Position numbers and translations under genes: made by a program. A DNA stretch of 64,000 bases from Lepisosteus oculatus (Eukaryota; Chordata; Actinopteri; Semionotiformes; Lepisosteidae), in assembly GCF_040954835.1 (NCBI RefSeq), contig NC_090700.1, forward strand, positions 23,105,501-23,169,500. The letters run 5' to 3'. Numbering within the stretch: position 1 is the stretch's first letter; the number at the start of each line of letters is the position of its first letter. The notes under the pieces are model-generated. The model searched no databases and had not been told where the DNA came from. It was given only the letters and a program-made list of their open reading frames with translations. Below are positions 1-11,450 of this stretch, in pieces.

Positions 1-86
1 AGGCAGTGGCCTTTCGGGACATAAAAATGAAATCAGACTTTACTCAGACGAATTGCCCTTGGTCACGGACATCTTGCTATCAGTCA

Positions 87-300
87 CTACAAAGATGTTT
101 TCTCTCGTGCCATGGCTTGCCTGACTTGCTTCTTCAGCTGGATGGCTTCTGGTCGCTGGTCAGGATCGACAGCCAGCATGTCCTGGAGCAGTGTCCTTAG
201 CTCCGTGCTTATGGCTCTATTTACTTTCAGGGGGATGTGGAACTGCAGCCAGGGGTTCTCATGCAGGGCCTCTCCAACAGGCCCTGACAGACATATGCTC
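87..300 (-). pseudogene. Terminal exon of a protein-kinase-like gene, array A copy 1
   Basis: On the minus strand a cag acceptor at 303-301 opens a frame of about 71 codons ending in TAG at 89-87. The peptide contains a stretch reading LLQDMLAVDPDQRP, the classic end of a kinase C-lobe (subdomain XI, with the conserved arginine in the DP.QRP context), then a basic amphipathic helix and the C-terminus. The layout is reminiscent of the end of MAP3K14/NIK-type MAP3 kinases, but that assignment is weak. No ATP-binding loop, catalytic HRD or DFG segment was found elsewhere in the unit on this strand, so this is either the last exon of a gene whose other exons lie outside the unit or, more likely, a captured fragment. 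Kinase-like sequence: fairly sure; subfamily: unsure. Confidence 0.5.
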
Positions 301-1173
301 CTGTATCGGAAACACACTTTAGTTCAATTCTAAAATATTTCTCATAGGACTGAAGGAACCTTTGCCTGTTAAGAGTTAACAATTAGGTCCTCAAGAACTG
401 TTTTACGGTTTTCTACACTCCTGGCTGGCCAAGGTCTCTTTAAGGTCTCTTAAGTGGAGGTGTAACTCATGTATCCTACATGTGAATTAGCAACATGAAA
501 GGGAATAGCTTCTTATCAGATTATGGTCTTGGTTAACTGCCTAAGGCTGACCTAAGTGCCTAACTTTCTGACTTTCTTTATACCTTATATGTTAAGAAGC
601 TTCTTCTGACCAATCAGAAATGTATGCTTTATGTATGAACATTTTGCTCATCAAAGTGAGTGAGAGACAAGGTTAACAGAAATTAGCCACGGCAGTAAAT
701 GACAGCATATTTTTGGGTTCTTAAATGGTCTCTACCTGGCACACCTGCAGTGCAAACTGACACACACTGTTTAGAGAAACAGCTACTCTATTACTAATAT
801 TAATGAAACATTTCTTATTCTATGGAACAAAAACAAACAGTAAAACTAAAACACAGATCTCTTAGCTTCCTATTTCATGAACCAGATGACTGAATGACCA
901 AGCCTAACTAGTAGCCAGAACCCCAGTTAACCCTCCGTAACACAAAGTTTAACCAAACGACAGGAACTCTTTCAAACTGAGTGAAAATCATAAATGGATC
1001 CATAACTTTACATCAATTTACTATGTTGTGCCAATACCTGCATTTACATTTAGAACGAATGATGTCATAGAACCAGCATCACACCAGTTCCAGGTGTCTC
1101 CAAGGAGACAACAGAACTTCAGTTGTGTTTGCTAAAATACACACTTTGAAACATACTGTAACACTTAGTTAAC
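301..1173. other. No gene seen; spacer between divergent exons
   Basis: AT-rich sequence between the minus-strand kinase exon and the first ATG of the plus-strand gene. I see no coding frame with splice support and no recognised repeat. It would hold the 5' end and promoter of the plus-strand gene, but no clear TATA box in a convincing position was found. The second copy (6116-6988) is the same. Confidence 0.5.
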
Positions 1174-4100
1174 ATGTCTGGTTTAGTTGAAGAATCGGCT
1201 AAGGTAAGTTTCAGGGTTTAATGGTGGGATGGCACCTGTGCTTTTTTCCCCCAACCGCTAGAATATGATTCGCACCAAACCCAAAAGAAATACTGCACAG
1301 TTCAGGAACTTCATCAACCTAGCAACTGTAAAATAAGCTTACAAACAACTGAATTGAAATGCCAAAAAGTTCAGAGAAAGGCACAAACTATGTTTACTTG
1401 GGGTTTACAAAATTAAAGCTAACTAAAACTGTAATGATAAACAATCATGCTGCCAATGGACAGAGAAATATCATGTTTTTTGAATAATGTATTATTTGTT
1501 ATATAGGAACCCAGTATAAGGGAATCCCTTGCGATCCTGTCTGCTGAGATAAAGGTAAGTATTTTTTTCTCTTTAGCTCTGTCACTCCAAGAAATATAAT
1601 GAACATAAATATATTTGCCAATCTTTTCATAGTAATCCAAACAACTCTGCGTGTATCTGACATTTGTAATATTTATCTACCGCAGTATAACTCTTCTGGC
1701 AAGGCGATTGGTATTGTACCTTGAAAGAAAACTGATTGGAAATGTCATGTACTCTATGGTTTCTATTGATGTCAAGTGGCAAATGTTGACTGGTGATGTT
1801 ATGTGAATCTTAGGAAATGGTCATTTTTCAATCGAGTCTATGTTTCTCAGAATTTGAGACAGAGAGGTCAATCTCTGCAATCCGAGCTGAGGGCATTTCT
1901 TGGAATGGAAAGGTAAGAGCAACGTGTTCTTCGATATTCTCTTAAGACTCTTCGCCAGATTTAACGATGAAAAATGTAAATAATAATAACAAACATTATT
2001 TTATATAGTGCCTTGAAAGGTGGCTTCTTTACAGAATGACAAAACCAACTACAATAAATAATACACAAGATATGCATGATGACAATACACAGTTAAAGGA
2101 GACAGTAGATGGTCATTGTCAGTGTATTCTGGAGGTAGTTTTCCAATTTTTTGGAACGGGGTAAAAGAGGCCACCTCTACTAGAATCTTTGTCCTAACCA
2201 AAAATGTAACAAAGTATAATAATACTATTAAAAATAATAATAATAAACTTTATTTATAGAGCACCTTTCATACAAATAGTGCTTTGGTGCTTTAAAAACC
2301 AAGCGTAAAAATAAAATATTAAAATTGAGAGATATACTTTCAGTTGTAAAGGAAAATACAGCAATACAGTAAAGCAACATACATGTCAATTAAATAAATA
2401 AAAATTAGGAAAGTCGTAATAAAATAAGAACAATTAAAGAGAACTAAAACAAGAAACATAAATAGAAAGAACAAAGAACCACTTTAACTAAAAGCAACAT
2501 TTTCAAATGTTTTTTAAAACAATGTACCCAGCTTGACTGCCTAATAAAAAGTGGAAGTGAGTTTCATAATTTAGAAGCATAAAAACAAAAAGCAGCCTCT
2601 CCACTCTTTCTGCATTTCACATGTGGTATTTGCAGTAGGCCAGTATGTGCAGATCTCAGGTCACGTATAGGAACATATGAAGACAGACATTCAGTAAGGT
2701 ACAGACGTGCTAGGTCGCTTAAAGCTTTAAAAACAAGTAAAAGAACTTTCAAATTTATCCTAGATAATACAGGTGACCAGTAAAGTTTTTTCAAAACAGG
2801 AATGATATTCTCTTTCTTGTATTTGTTAGGATCTGTGCTACTGCATTTCGAACAAGTAGTAAGGGATTTATTGTTTTCTTGGGAAGCCCACAAAACAGAG
2901 CATTATAATCATATCCACATCAATGTGAGCAATGGAGAAGTCAAATTAACGTGTCTAAATATCATCTAGTTCTATCCCAGGGAAGAGGGCTGTTGCCTAC
3001 ACAGACGACAAGACACAAAACGCTCAACTGTGCAAAACACGCATAAGGACATCAGTCAGGAGGAACAAGGTAAAGTGTTTTTACTTCTTCACCATGGTCA
3101 TGTAGTTTCACTCCAAGCACTGTCATATGAAATAACTGTGGAAACGACCTCCCCAACATTTTGGGTTGTTGCATTTTGCTTCAATGAATTTTAACCTTTT
3201 CTTTTAGATATTAAGAGGAAGGACACATTCACCCTTGGTAGAGATTCAGTTGTTCTATGAGATGTCAAGGTGAGAATTAACCACTTCAGGCATAAGTCAA
3301 TCCACATGACTGAAAAAGGGGCAATGAACAGGATATGGGGATTTTGCTAGTTATAAAGTACAATAATCATCATTACATGATCCAAGACTACTGAAGTATA
3401 AGCTGTGTCCCTGACTGATTAATTAGCACATTCATCTTTGTAGAGTGCAGCTACTATCTATTCAGTGGCATTTCCTTAAAACAACTGTATTCCCACATTC
3501 TGAATATGGAGTGAGATCATGTAGAGAATGTTGGACTTGTAATAACTAATTGAAGGATAATAATAATCAACGAAAGTGCTTAAAAGTATCAACAAATGCC
3601 TTCAAAGTACTTGACACGTACTTTGCTTTCAAAAGTGAAACATAATTAATGCTTACATAAGATTTCTCTTGACTTCTCAGGAGTATACTAACTCCAAGGA
3701 CAAGTAACATCACAAACCATTATTTAAGTGCTGATGTTGGAGCTGCAATACTACTACCAAGACAAAAAATGATACAGGTAACACTGCTTTCAGATTTCTA
3801 AGAATTGCTAAAATAGTATGTTTACAGAGCATTCAGAGTCTCATAGAGAAAATAAGTTGAGAATATGACAAGTTCCTACCATCTCAAACACTGCCAATCT
3901 AGAACAAAAAGAAGGTACTTGAACGCCTGCAGTAATCGAACACAAACCAGAACATATCAGTGCATGACAATGAAATGTAGTCACAAAATGATTCTACCCT
4001 TTCAAGTCCCAAAAAGGACCGAGGAACTTACCGGAGTACAATGTAGCCACTGTAGGGGAGAAGATCACAGAGAGCTCTTCTCAGATTGCTCAGAGTCAGC

Positions 4101-4432
4101 CCCAGCACCCTGTCCTGACTGAAGCAGACAAAGTGGTCAAACAGGTAGGTAGAAATGAGTAAGGAACAGAGAGTATGGTTATTCTTGCATTGTTTTGTTC
4201 GTCTGTCAAAGAAAAGAGTGCTTCTGACTTTTGTCAATGTTCATCTTTATTTTAGAAGAACAAACGGTGGTATCACACTTTGCTCAAGTGTATGATGCCA
4301 TGTGTGTACAGCAGACATCACCAAAGGAACAGGAGACACCTGAGTAGAGAACAAGAATATGAAAAGACTGATGAAAAAAAGCACCAGGAGAAATCCATTG
4401 AATATGCACAATCTCGTCCAGTATTTCAATGA
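1174..4432 (+). CDS. Unrecognised multi-exon gene in array A (copy 1), possibly broken
   Basis: I do not recognise this gene. Exons with good splice sites are 1174-1203 (starts MSGLVEESAK), 1507-1554, 1851-1912, 2035-2134, 2981-3069, 3208-3269, 3681-3777, 4047-4144 and 4256-4432 (stop TGA). The first four chain in frame without stops, as do exons five to seven and exons eight to nine. The phases do not match between exons four and five or between seven and eight, so an exon is missing from my model, another splice site is used, or the gene is a pseudogene. The third and sixth exons are both 62 nt, and their peptides align loosely (L-R-x-R near the start, a shared phenylalanine, a final M-x-R), which suggests an internally duplicated exon cassette. 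The predicted protein is polar, with no signal peptide or membrane segment. A LINE relic lies in the intron after 2134. Confidence 0.45.
2225..2895 (-). mobile_element. Degraded 3' end of a LINE (L2/CR1/Rex-like), minus strand
   Basis: On the minus strand about 109 codons (2893-2564) encode a peptide typical of the C-terminal end of fish non-LTR reverse-transcriptase ORFs: LYWSPV..RI, then a VFKAL-type segment, a Y.P.R.LRS block and a final FYASKL. The 3' side (2225-2560) is A/T-rich and starts with an AAT microsatellite and the 'aaactttatttatagagcac' motif often seen at such tails. There is no catalytic reverse-transcriptase core, so this is a 5'-truncated, dead insertion in an intron. The exact clade is uncertain. 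Confidence 0.65.
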
Positions 4433-5315
4433 AAAGTTTCAGTCTTGTTTTTAGTGTCGTCGTATTGCATACATTTAAAACAATGTGTCTTGTTTAATGA
4501 ACACTTTCATTTACTTTAGTAAAAAGTGTTGTTTTCTGTAGTCCTAGCATGGATGCAATTGTTAGAAAAACGGGAATGAAAAACTGAATGTTTCATACAA
4601 TATGGGTTTGTGTTAACCCACACACCTAAGTGAAATGTTTGATTACGTTTACAAGACATAACACATAGTTCAGTTGAGTGTGAAAGGGAACAACAGAGAA
4701 AGTCACAAACAAAACATTTGTGAAGGATTTGATGAATGTTTTTTCTTTAGAAATGACAAAAAAAAAAGAATTTTTCAACAAGATGTCTTTCTATAGCGAG
4801 TTTCATTTGAGATAGTCCTTTCTTAGAAGTGCAAGAGTGGTATTCCCTACAACTTATTCCCCAATTTGATAATTCTCAGAAATTAGGAGACGGAAACCAC
4901 ACCTACTGTAATATTAGACCTTGTAACAAGGCAACTAGGTTTCAATGGCTTAAAAGGTGCAGAAAGAGGCTCATGTATAATGACCTACAGTGTCCCACAG
5001 GTTTCCCAAATCATTTCTTAGAGTATGGAAAAAGAGGAAATAAAGTGTCTACAGAAAGCGTATACCCCCTTGAACTTTGTTCAGTTTGTTGCGCCAGTGC
5101 CAGAGTTTCATGCAATTAAATGAGGACCTCTTTCTCACACCACATATGTTATACTTTCAATGGGAAAAAAGGAAATATTACAATTGTATACATTTTCACC
5201 CACATGTTAATATTTGGTAGAAGCCCTTTTCATAGCAATTTCAGCTGTGAGTCTGTTGGTAATGGGCTCCACCACCTCTGCACCAACAAGATTTGATAAT
5301 ATTTGAGAATTTCAG
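4433..5315. other. No supported gene; 3' side of orphan gene
   Basis: AT-rich sequence after the last exon of the orphan gene. A 96-codon plus-strand frame at 4829-5119 is open but has no splice support or recognisable domain, so I do not call it. A canonical polyadenylation signal is not obvious right after 4432. Confidence 0.4.
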
Positions 5316-5349
5316 AAGTCTGTCTGGCTTAGCTGAAGAATCAGCTAAG
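5316..5349 (+). pseudogene. Diverged second copy of the orphan gene's first exon
   Basis: This block, with a ttcag acceptor before it and a gtaagtttcag donor after it, closely resembles the first coding exon and donor at 1174-1215 (shared SGL.EESAK peptide and the same intronic start) but lacks the ATG. It therefore looks like an internal exon derived from an older duplication inside the unit, or a relic of a previous unit boundary. Confidence 0.4.
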
Positions 5350-5564
5350 GTAAGTTTCAGGAAGAGCATCTGATTTCTTTCAATAAAGCAGAACAGAGAA
5401 AAAACACACAATACAAAATCATGAGAATTTGTATCCATATGACACTTTGACTCGAATACTTTTATCAGACCTACACAGAGTATATACTGTACACACTTTT
5501 TCAGCCCAGGTTTATACATTTGATACATTTGGAACTGCCATTTGTAGGTGTTTTTGTGTCTTAG

Positions 5565-5653
5565 CTCAACACTGTGAAACCTGTAGTTACAAACATGGAG
5601 GATGAAGACATGAAGACATATATTGTACCTCTGACCGGCCTACCTTCCAAGAG
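5565..5653 (+). CDS. Exon-like block, 89 nt, gene unknown
   Basis: Bounded by a cttag acceptor and a gtgaaa donor. In the phase left by the preceding exon-like block (5316-5349) it is open for all 29 codons and includes a run of acidic residues (MEDEDMK). It has the same length as the exon at 2981-3069, but a different phase and no clear sequence match. It may join the exon at 5316-5349 in an alternative transcript that reads into the next tandem unit. Confidence 0.3.
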
Positions 5654-5901
5654 GTGAAAGATGAAACTTTTCCTTTATCGTCAACTCAGTGAATGTCTTT
5701 AAACTTTCGAAAACTGTAACAAAGAATAAGTTAAAAAACTTATTTTCATTGGACCCACAGAAAACTCAAAGTTGTCCATAGAAATGCCCGTCTAAATCAG
5801 AAATCTACAGCACAAAGGCAGTGGCCTTTCGGGACATAAAAATGAAATCAGACTTTACTCAGACGAATTGCCCTTGGTCACGGACATCTTGCTATCAGTC
5901 A

Positions 5902-6115
5902 CTACAAAGATGTTTTCTCTCGTGCCATGGCTTGCCTGACTTGCTTCTTCAGCTGGATGGCTTCTGGTCGCTGGTCAGGATCGACAGCCAGCATGTCCTG
6001 GAGCAGTGTCCTTAGCTCCGTGCTTATGGCTCTATTTACTTTCAGGGGGATGTGGAACTGCAGCCAGGGGTTCTCATGCAGGGCCTCTCCAACAGGCCCT
6101 GACAGACATATGCTC
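5902..6115 (-). pseudogene. Terminal exon of a protein-kinase-like gene, array A copy 2
   Basis: This is the second copy of the exon at 87-300, displaced by exactly 5,815 bp, with the same predicted peptide, acceptor and stop codon. The rest of the kinase is again not visible. Two identical copies reflect recent duplication rather than demonstrated selection. Confidence 0.5.
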
Positions 6116-6988
6116 CTGTATCGGAAACACACTTTAGTTCAATTCTAAAATATTTCTCATAGGACTGAAGGAACCTTTGCCTGTTAAGAGTTAACAATTA
6201 GGTCCTCAAGAACTGTTTTACGGTTTTCTACACTCCTGGCTGGCCAAGGTCTCTTTAAGGTCTCTTAAGTGGAGGTGTAACTCATGTATCCTACATGTGA
6301 TTTAGCAACATGAAAGGGAATAGCTTCTTATCGGATTATGGTCTTGGTTAACTGCCTAAGGCTGACCTAAGTGCCTAACTTTCTGACTTTGTTTATACCA
6401 TATATGTTAAGAAGCTTCTTCTGACCAATCAGAAATGTATGCTTTATGTATGAACATTTTGCTCATCAAAGTGAGTGAGAGACAAGGTTAACAGAAATTA
6501 GCCACGGCAGTAAATGACAGCATATTTTTGGGTTCTTAAATGGTCTCTACCTGGCACACCTGCAGTGCAAACTGACACACACTGTTTAGAGAAACAGCTA
6601 CTCTATTACTAATATTAATGAAACATTTCTTATTCTATGGAACAAAAACAAACAGTAAAACTAAAACACAGATCTCTTAGCTTCCTATTTCATGAACCAG
6701 ATGACTGAATGACCGAGCCTAACTAGTAGCCAGAACCCCAGTTAACCCTCCGTAACACAGAGTTTAACCACACGACAGGAACTCTTTCAAACTGAGTGAA
6801 AATCATAAATGGATCCATAACTTTACATCAATTTACTATGTTGTGCCAATACCTGCATTTACATTTAGAACGAATGATGTCATAGAACCAGCATCACACC
6901 AGTTCCAGGTGTCTCCAAGGAGACAACAGAACTTCAGTTGTGTTTGCTAAAATACACACTTTGAAACATACTGTAACACTTAGTTAAC

Positions 6989-7949
6989 ATGTCTGGTTTA
7001 GTTGAAGAATCGGCTAAGGTAAGTTTCAGGGTTTAATGGTGGGATGGCACCTGTGCTTTTTTCCCCCAACCGCTAGAATATGATTCGCACCAAACCCAAA
7101 AGAAATACTGCACCGTTCAGGAACTCCATCAACCTAGCAACTGTAAAATAAGCTTACAAACAACTGAATTGAAATGCCAAAAAGTTCAGAGAAAGGCACA
7201 AACTATGTTTACTTGGGGTTTACAAAATTAAAGCTAACTAAAACTGTAATGATAAACAATCATGCTGCCAATGGACAGAGAAATATCATGTTTTTTGAAT
7301 AATGTATTATTTGTTATATAGGAACCCAGTATAAGGGAATCCCTTGCGATCCTGTCTGCTGAGATAAAGGTAAGTATTTTTTTCTCTTTAGCTCTGTCAC
7401 TCCAAGAAATATAATGAACATAAATATATTTGCCAATCTTTTCATAGTAATCCAAACAACTCTGCGTGTATCTGACATTTGTAATATTTATCTACCGCAG
7501 TATAACTCTTCTGGCAAGGCGATTGGTATTGTACCTTGAAAGAAAACTGATTGGAAATGTCATGTACTCTATGGTTTCTATTGATGTCAAGTGGCAAATG
7601 TTGACTGGTGATGTTATGTGAATCTTAGGAAATGGTCATTTTTCAATCGAGTCTATGTTTCTCAGAATTTGAGACAGAGAGGTCAATCTCTGCAATCCGA
7701 GCTGAGGGCATTTCTTGGAATGGAAAGGTAAGAGCAACGTGTTCTTTGATATTCTCTTAAGACTCTTCGCCAGATTTTACGATGAAAAATGTAAATAATA
7801 ATAACAAACATTATTTTATATAGTGCCTTGAAAGGTGGCTTCTTTACAGAATGACAAAACCAACTACAATAAATAATACACAAGATATGCATGATGACAA
7901 TACACAGTTAGAGGAGACAGTAGATGGTCATTGTCAGTGTATTCTGGAG
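6989..7949 (+). pseudogene. Unrecognised multi-exon gene, array A copy 2, first four exons only
   Basis: Exons 6989-7018, 7322-7369, 7666-7727 and 7850-7949 repeat the first four exons of the gene at 1174-4432, with ATG, acceptors and donors conserved. The fourth exon ends at 7949 and the following donor is interrupted two bases later by the transposon end (TA at 7951-7952), changing the donor context from gtagtt to gtacag. All downstream exons are missing, so this copy can only make a truncated or chimeric transcript. One residue differs from copy 1 in the fourth exon (K to E). Confidence 0.45.
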
Positions 7950-7952
7950 GTA

Positions 7953-7973
7953 CAGATGCAGCCATTCAAAATG
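7953..7973 (+). repeat. Left terminal inverted repeat of the TA transposon
   Basis: A 21-bp sequence starting CAG, preceded by TA; perfectly inverted at 12218-12238. Immediately inside lies a GC-rich subterminal stretch with palindromic CACGTG-type motifs (8025-8045). Confidence 0.9.
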
Positions 7974-8690
7974 GGTAAGGTATTTCACGGCATACCGCGA
8001 CACGCCCACCGGGGTATCACGCGGTATCACGTGTGTCACGTGACTAGCTATCCGGCGTCGCCTTGTAAAACCGCCAGGGGGAGCTTAACCTCTCATGTAC
8101 AGCATTCGAGCCTTTAATTTTGAACTGTGTATTACAGCATGTTAATCATCAGTCATTCAAATGTTGGTATATTTTATGAAAGCAAGATTGCTCAGTTGGA
8201 CAAAAGTACACAACCTACCTTTATCAGAAATATTTATGCATCAAAGCCTTTACTGAAGATATTACTAATAGTATTAATAATGGATGACTTTGGACAAGCT
8301 GTATACTAAAAGTATAATTTCTTTAGCACATTTGTACAAGCACTTGGAATCTGTCCAAGCCATACTTTGTCAGGTATTTTGTTTTACTTCAACGGGCATA
8401 AAAACTTCCTTGCTTTTAACAGGGCGTTTCATAATTTCTAACTACGAAAATGATTTAAAATGCGACACCTATCATGAAAAGAAAAAAATACACACCAGTA
8501 TTCCATTTCTCCCTAAATATTGTAAGCTTTGAAGTCTTTAACTAACGTGATACCGGAGTCAACAAGCATACTTTTAGAATTTGATTAAAAGGGAATATAA
8601 TATGGAATTGCGTATCTCAAGAATTTAATAACGGCATGATTATATCCGTGTACTGCGGCAGGGCTGTTTCGCCTGCCTGCTTATGCGAGC

Positions 8691-8763
8691 TGTCTTGTAG
8701 CCTACTGGTCTACAGTAGGTGCGTGACTACCAACTGGCAGGTTGTGTGTTCGAATCCAGCTGG
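8691..8763 (+). ncRNA. tRNA-like pol III promoter module inside the transposon
   Basis: An A-box-like TAGCCTACTGG (8698-8708) and a B-box GTTCGAATCC (8748-8757) lie about 50 bp apart, close to tRNA spacing, and are followed by a T-rich stretch (8778-8798). I could not fold it into a clean cloverleaf, so it is a tRNA-derived SINE head or relic, not a functional tRNA gene. On the other arm, the reverse complement near 12085-12115 shows only an A-box-like motif. Confidence 0.4.
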
Positions 8764-8854
8764 TGCTGGACCTTTCAGTTTTATTTATTTATTTTTTAAT
8801 CGCGTAACATAAACATATTACCGTATGCAAACTGTACTGTATACAATATGTATA

Positions 8855-9020
8855 TGTATATTTAATGTCTTAACTGTGCCCGTTTAAGTATTGAATATTC
8901 ATATCTAATTTTACCACTGAAGGGAAATCTTAACATAAACATACAGTATATGGCTGGTCTCAGTACTTTAAAGAAAAAAATACACACCAGTATTCCATTT
9001 CTCCCTAAACATTGTAAGCT
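8855..9020 (+). repeat. Left inner arm of foldback-like repeat
   Basis: Includes an 'atttaatgtcttaactgtgc' block, an 'attttaccactgaagggaaat' block and a 'cacaccagtattccatttct' block, which reappear in the same order on the reverse strand at 11834-12085. The last block also occurs directly at 8476-8532 and inverted at 10391-10435, so it is present four times in the element. Confidence 0.65.
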
Positions 9021-10913
9021 TCGAATGAAACCACTAAATAAAGACATAAATATAGAAATCTTAAGATTTGTTTTATTTAATGTTGGTAGCAGGATGAACT
9101 GTCAGAGTGTATATTTTGTCGCAAAGTTGCTACAAGATGTTAACAGTGAAAAAGGTATTTAGAAATGAGTTATTTCAAGATGAAAAAGAAAACATACACG
9201 AAACATGGTTTCATTACGACCAGAATCGGTCTTGAGATATTTTTAACTTGATTTACAGTATTTGAGAGGTATGTCTTAACACCGATACTACAGTGCTTAA
9301 GTACTGCTCACGTATATGTTTCTAGGTTTATATTATGCATTTCATACGGTCAAATTACTTTTGAGCAACTAATAAGAAGCGCTAAACGGTATGCGTTTTA
9401 GTTTCGTTTTGTGCTGGAACCCGTGGATTGATTAGAGATATCAAGTACATACAAGTCATTTTTTAAATGTTGTAGTTCGTCTTGAAAAAATGTTACGAGT
9501 ACATCATCTATCAACAATTAGGTTCTGTTTCCATATTGCGGATTTTGGTTAGGTACAGTATTATCAAATCCAGTGGCGCTGTGTGTTACTTTACTGAGTC
9601 CCAATCTGTGATTGAAACCTGTAAAACCGGTTTAATTCGTCACAGCCAGCACTCTTCAGGTGTGAGGGTCTTCTGCTCAGAATGAAACGCTAAAATGTTT
9701 GTGTATATTCTGGTAGTGGGGGCAGGGTGTGTGGGAACAGGTTTGTTCTTCACACCTGAAACATTTTCTCTGAAAGGATTTTCTTCGCAGTTAACCGATC
9801 TTGTAACAGCATGTTACAGTTTACTATTATTAACCATATTAATTTTAAGTGCTTAATGTAAAATATTGTAAAAATATATTTTCATTGTTCAAATATACAT
9901 TAATATACATTAAGTCTGACTATCATATAATAAGTTAAATACAAAACTAAAGAAAAAATAGGGTTAAATATAATTCAAAATATTTTGCTAACAATGTTAA
10001 CTGTTTATGAATAATAAAATGTATTAACTAAGGAGCAGGATGGCACAGTTGTTAGTATCTTTTTTGTTTTGTTTCTTTTTCATAAATACAACAGTAGTAC
10101 CTGATGTCTCAGTGGCTTTCAAAATTAAATTAGATGCATGCAAACCTGTGAACTAGAAAGATAACTAAGATTTTAATACTAATTAAATGACCGCGGGCAC
10201 TTCCCACCGCCTCTACATTCTCAGAGTAGAACAGACTAACGTTCTAATGAAAGACGGTCCACCCCCCACGGACAGGAAAAGTGCCCACAGGCACTTAAAC
10301 TTAATATGGTCAGGAACGGTAAACAGTAACATGGTAAGAAGGAGCACGTACAAACGTTTTCGAAATAACCACATGTAAGACTCTGATCCTAAAAATGTTT
10401 AGGGAGAAAGTGGAATACTGGTGTGCTTCCAGAAGAATCAGTATGGCTCAGAGATTAAATAAAACTTCACAGACATTAACGAAGAGCATAACGCGTGTAC
10501 TGTATACACTGCAAGTACAACCCAACTCTCTGCAGGAGTGCTGGCTGTGACGAATTGAACCGGTTTCACGGGTATTTTCAAAGTAGGAGGCGAGATTTCC
10601 AGCGAAAGACACCCCCCTCAAAAACCCAGTAAATACAGTACTTACTAGTTAAAGGCTTGGCTCCCGACTACGGCGAAAGGAACCCTTCTTTCATTAGAAG
10701 ACAATGAACATATTTTAGCCCTGAATGAATTAATAGCAAACATGGTTTACATAAAAGACATTTTTCCAAGAAAGTTTAGCCTTTGTCACTAATGAAACCA
10801 CTAAATAAAGACATAAATAGAAAAATCTTAAGATTTTTAAAATACATGACTTATATTTGAAAATAAAAACAATTACAACCGCCAGGGGAGAGAGAGAACA
10901 GGGGAGGGATGTT

Positions 10914-11118
10914 GGTTTTGCATAAGGGGCGGGGCTAGGTCTGTTTGGGAATGTGTAGTTACATGTTCTGGCTGTTTGTGAATTATCGTTGTTGAGTATG
11001 GAGTGTTGAGGTATTGATTTTGTGTAATGCTTTATGTTGAAAATTGAGGTGGATTTTGTTTATAATAAACAGGATAAACTGGGATGGGAGGAAGGTTTGG
11101 TTTTGCATAAGGGGCGGG
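10914..11118 (+). repeat. Short direct repeats in transposon interior
   Basis: A 20-bp motif beginning ggttttgcataag occurs at 10914-10933 and again at 11099-11118. The region is unusually TG-rich on the plus strand. A 78-codon open frame here has low complexity and no recognisable domain. Confidence 0.5.
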
Positions 11119-11370
11119 ATTATGATAATTGAGGACTTTGCGAGTGTAAAATGGTTTGATTATTTGATTTTGTATTGTGGTTGTTATCTATGTTTTTGGT
11201 TGGTATTATGTTTATATGGTTGTTTTGTTGGTTGGGTGTTATTATGGTTATTAATAATACGATCTATAGTTGAAATCTGAGCCTAAATAAAAAGAAAAAG
11301 CAAGTGATTAGGTTTATGAGCAATCTAATTACTTATTCGTTTAAAAATCTTTATAAAATAAAGATTTGGA

Positions 11371-11450
11371 GCCTGAAGAAGGCTCCACGGCCGAAACGTT
11401 GTGTTCTCTTTCTTCTTTTTTTCAGCATGGAATAAACCTATTACTTGTTC
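11371..11450 (+). mobile_element. Tail fragment of a Penelope-like retroelement with hammerhead-like core
   Basis: The sequence has CTGAAGA, a short GGC/GCC hairpin and CGAAAC, followed by a pyrimidine-rich run and 'cagcatggaataaacc'. CUGANGA and GAAA are the conserved halves of a hammerhead ribozyme, and Penelope-like elements are known to carry such motifs. I infer a short, dead fragment nested in the transposon; helix II is imperfect, so ribozyme activity is doubtful. Confidence 0.4.

Larger units (their letters stand above)
1..5815. repeat. Array A tandem unit, copy 1 (complete)
   Basis: The sequence starting at base 1 starts again at 5816 and runs nearly identically for 2,135 bp, which gives a 5,815-bp head-to-tail unit. 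Scattered single-base differences (for example near 482, 580 and 900) suggest about 98-99% identity by eye. The unit holds a kinase-like terminal exon on the minus strand (87-300), a plus-strand multi-exon gene (1174-4432), a minus-strand LINE relic (2225-2895), and two further exon-like blocks at 5316-5349 and 5565-5653. The stretches 301-1173 and 4433-5315 hold nothing I can support as a gene. Whether the array continues left of base 1 cannot be seen. Confidence 0.9.
5816..7950. repeat. Array A tandem unit, copy 2 (truncated by transposon junction)
   Basis: This segment repeats 1-2135 and then stops abruptly at a TA dinucleotide (7951-7952), where a terminal inverted repeat begins. In copy 1 the same point (2134-2136) continues into intron sequence. 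The rest of the unit, from the fifth exon of the orphan gene onward, is absent; it does not reappear on the far side of the transposon. Confidence 0.9.

Noticed and set aside
8691..8763. Functional tRNA gene
   Set aside because: A and B boxes are present, but the arms do not pair into a cloverleaf and the acceptor stem is not convincing.
8284..9685. Several 60-90-codon frames inside the TA transposon as transposase remnants
   Set aside because: None shows a DDE/D pattern or a helix-turn-helix, and they overlap the repeated arm sequence.
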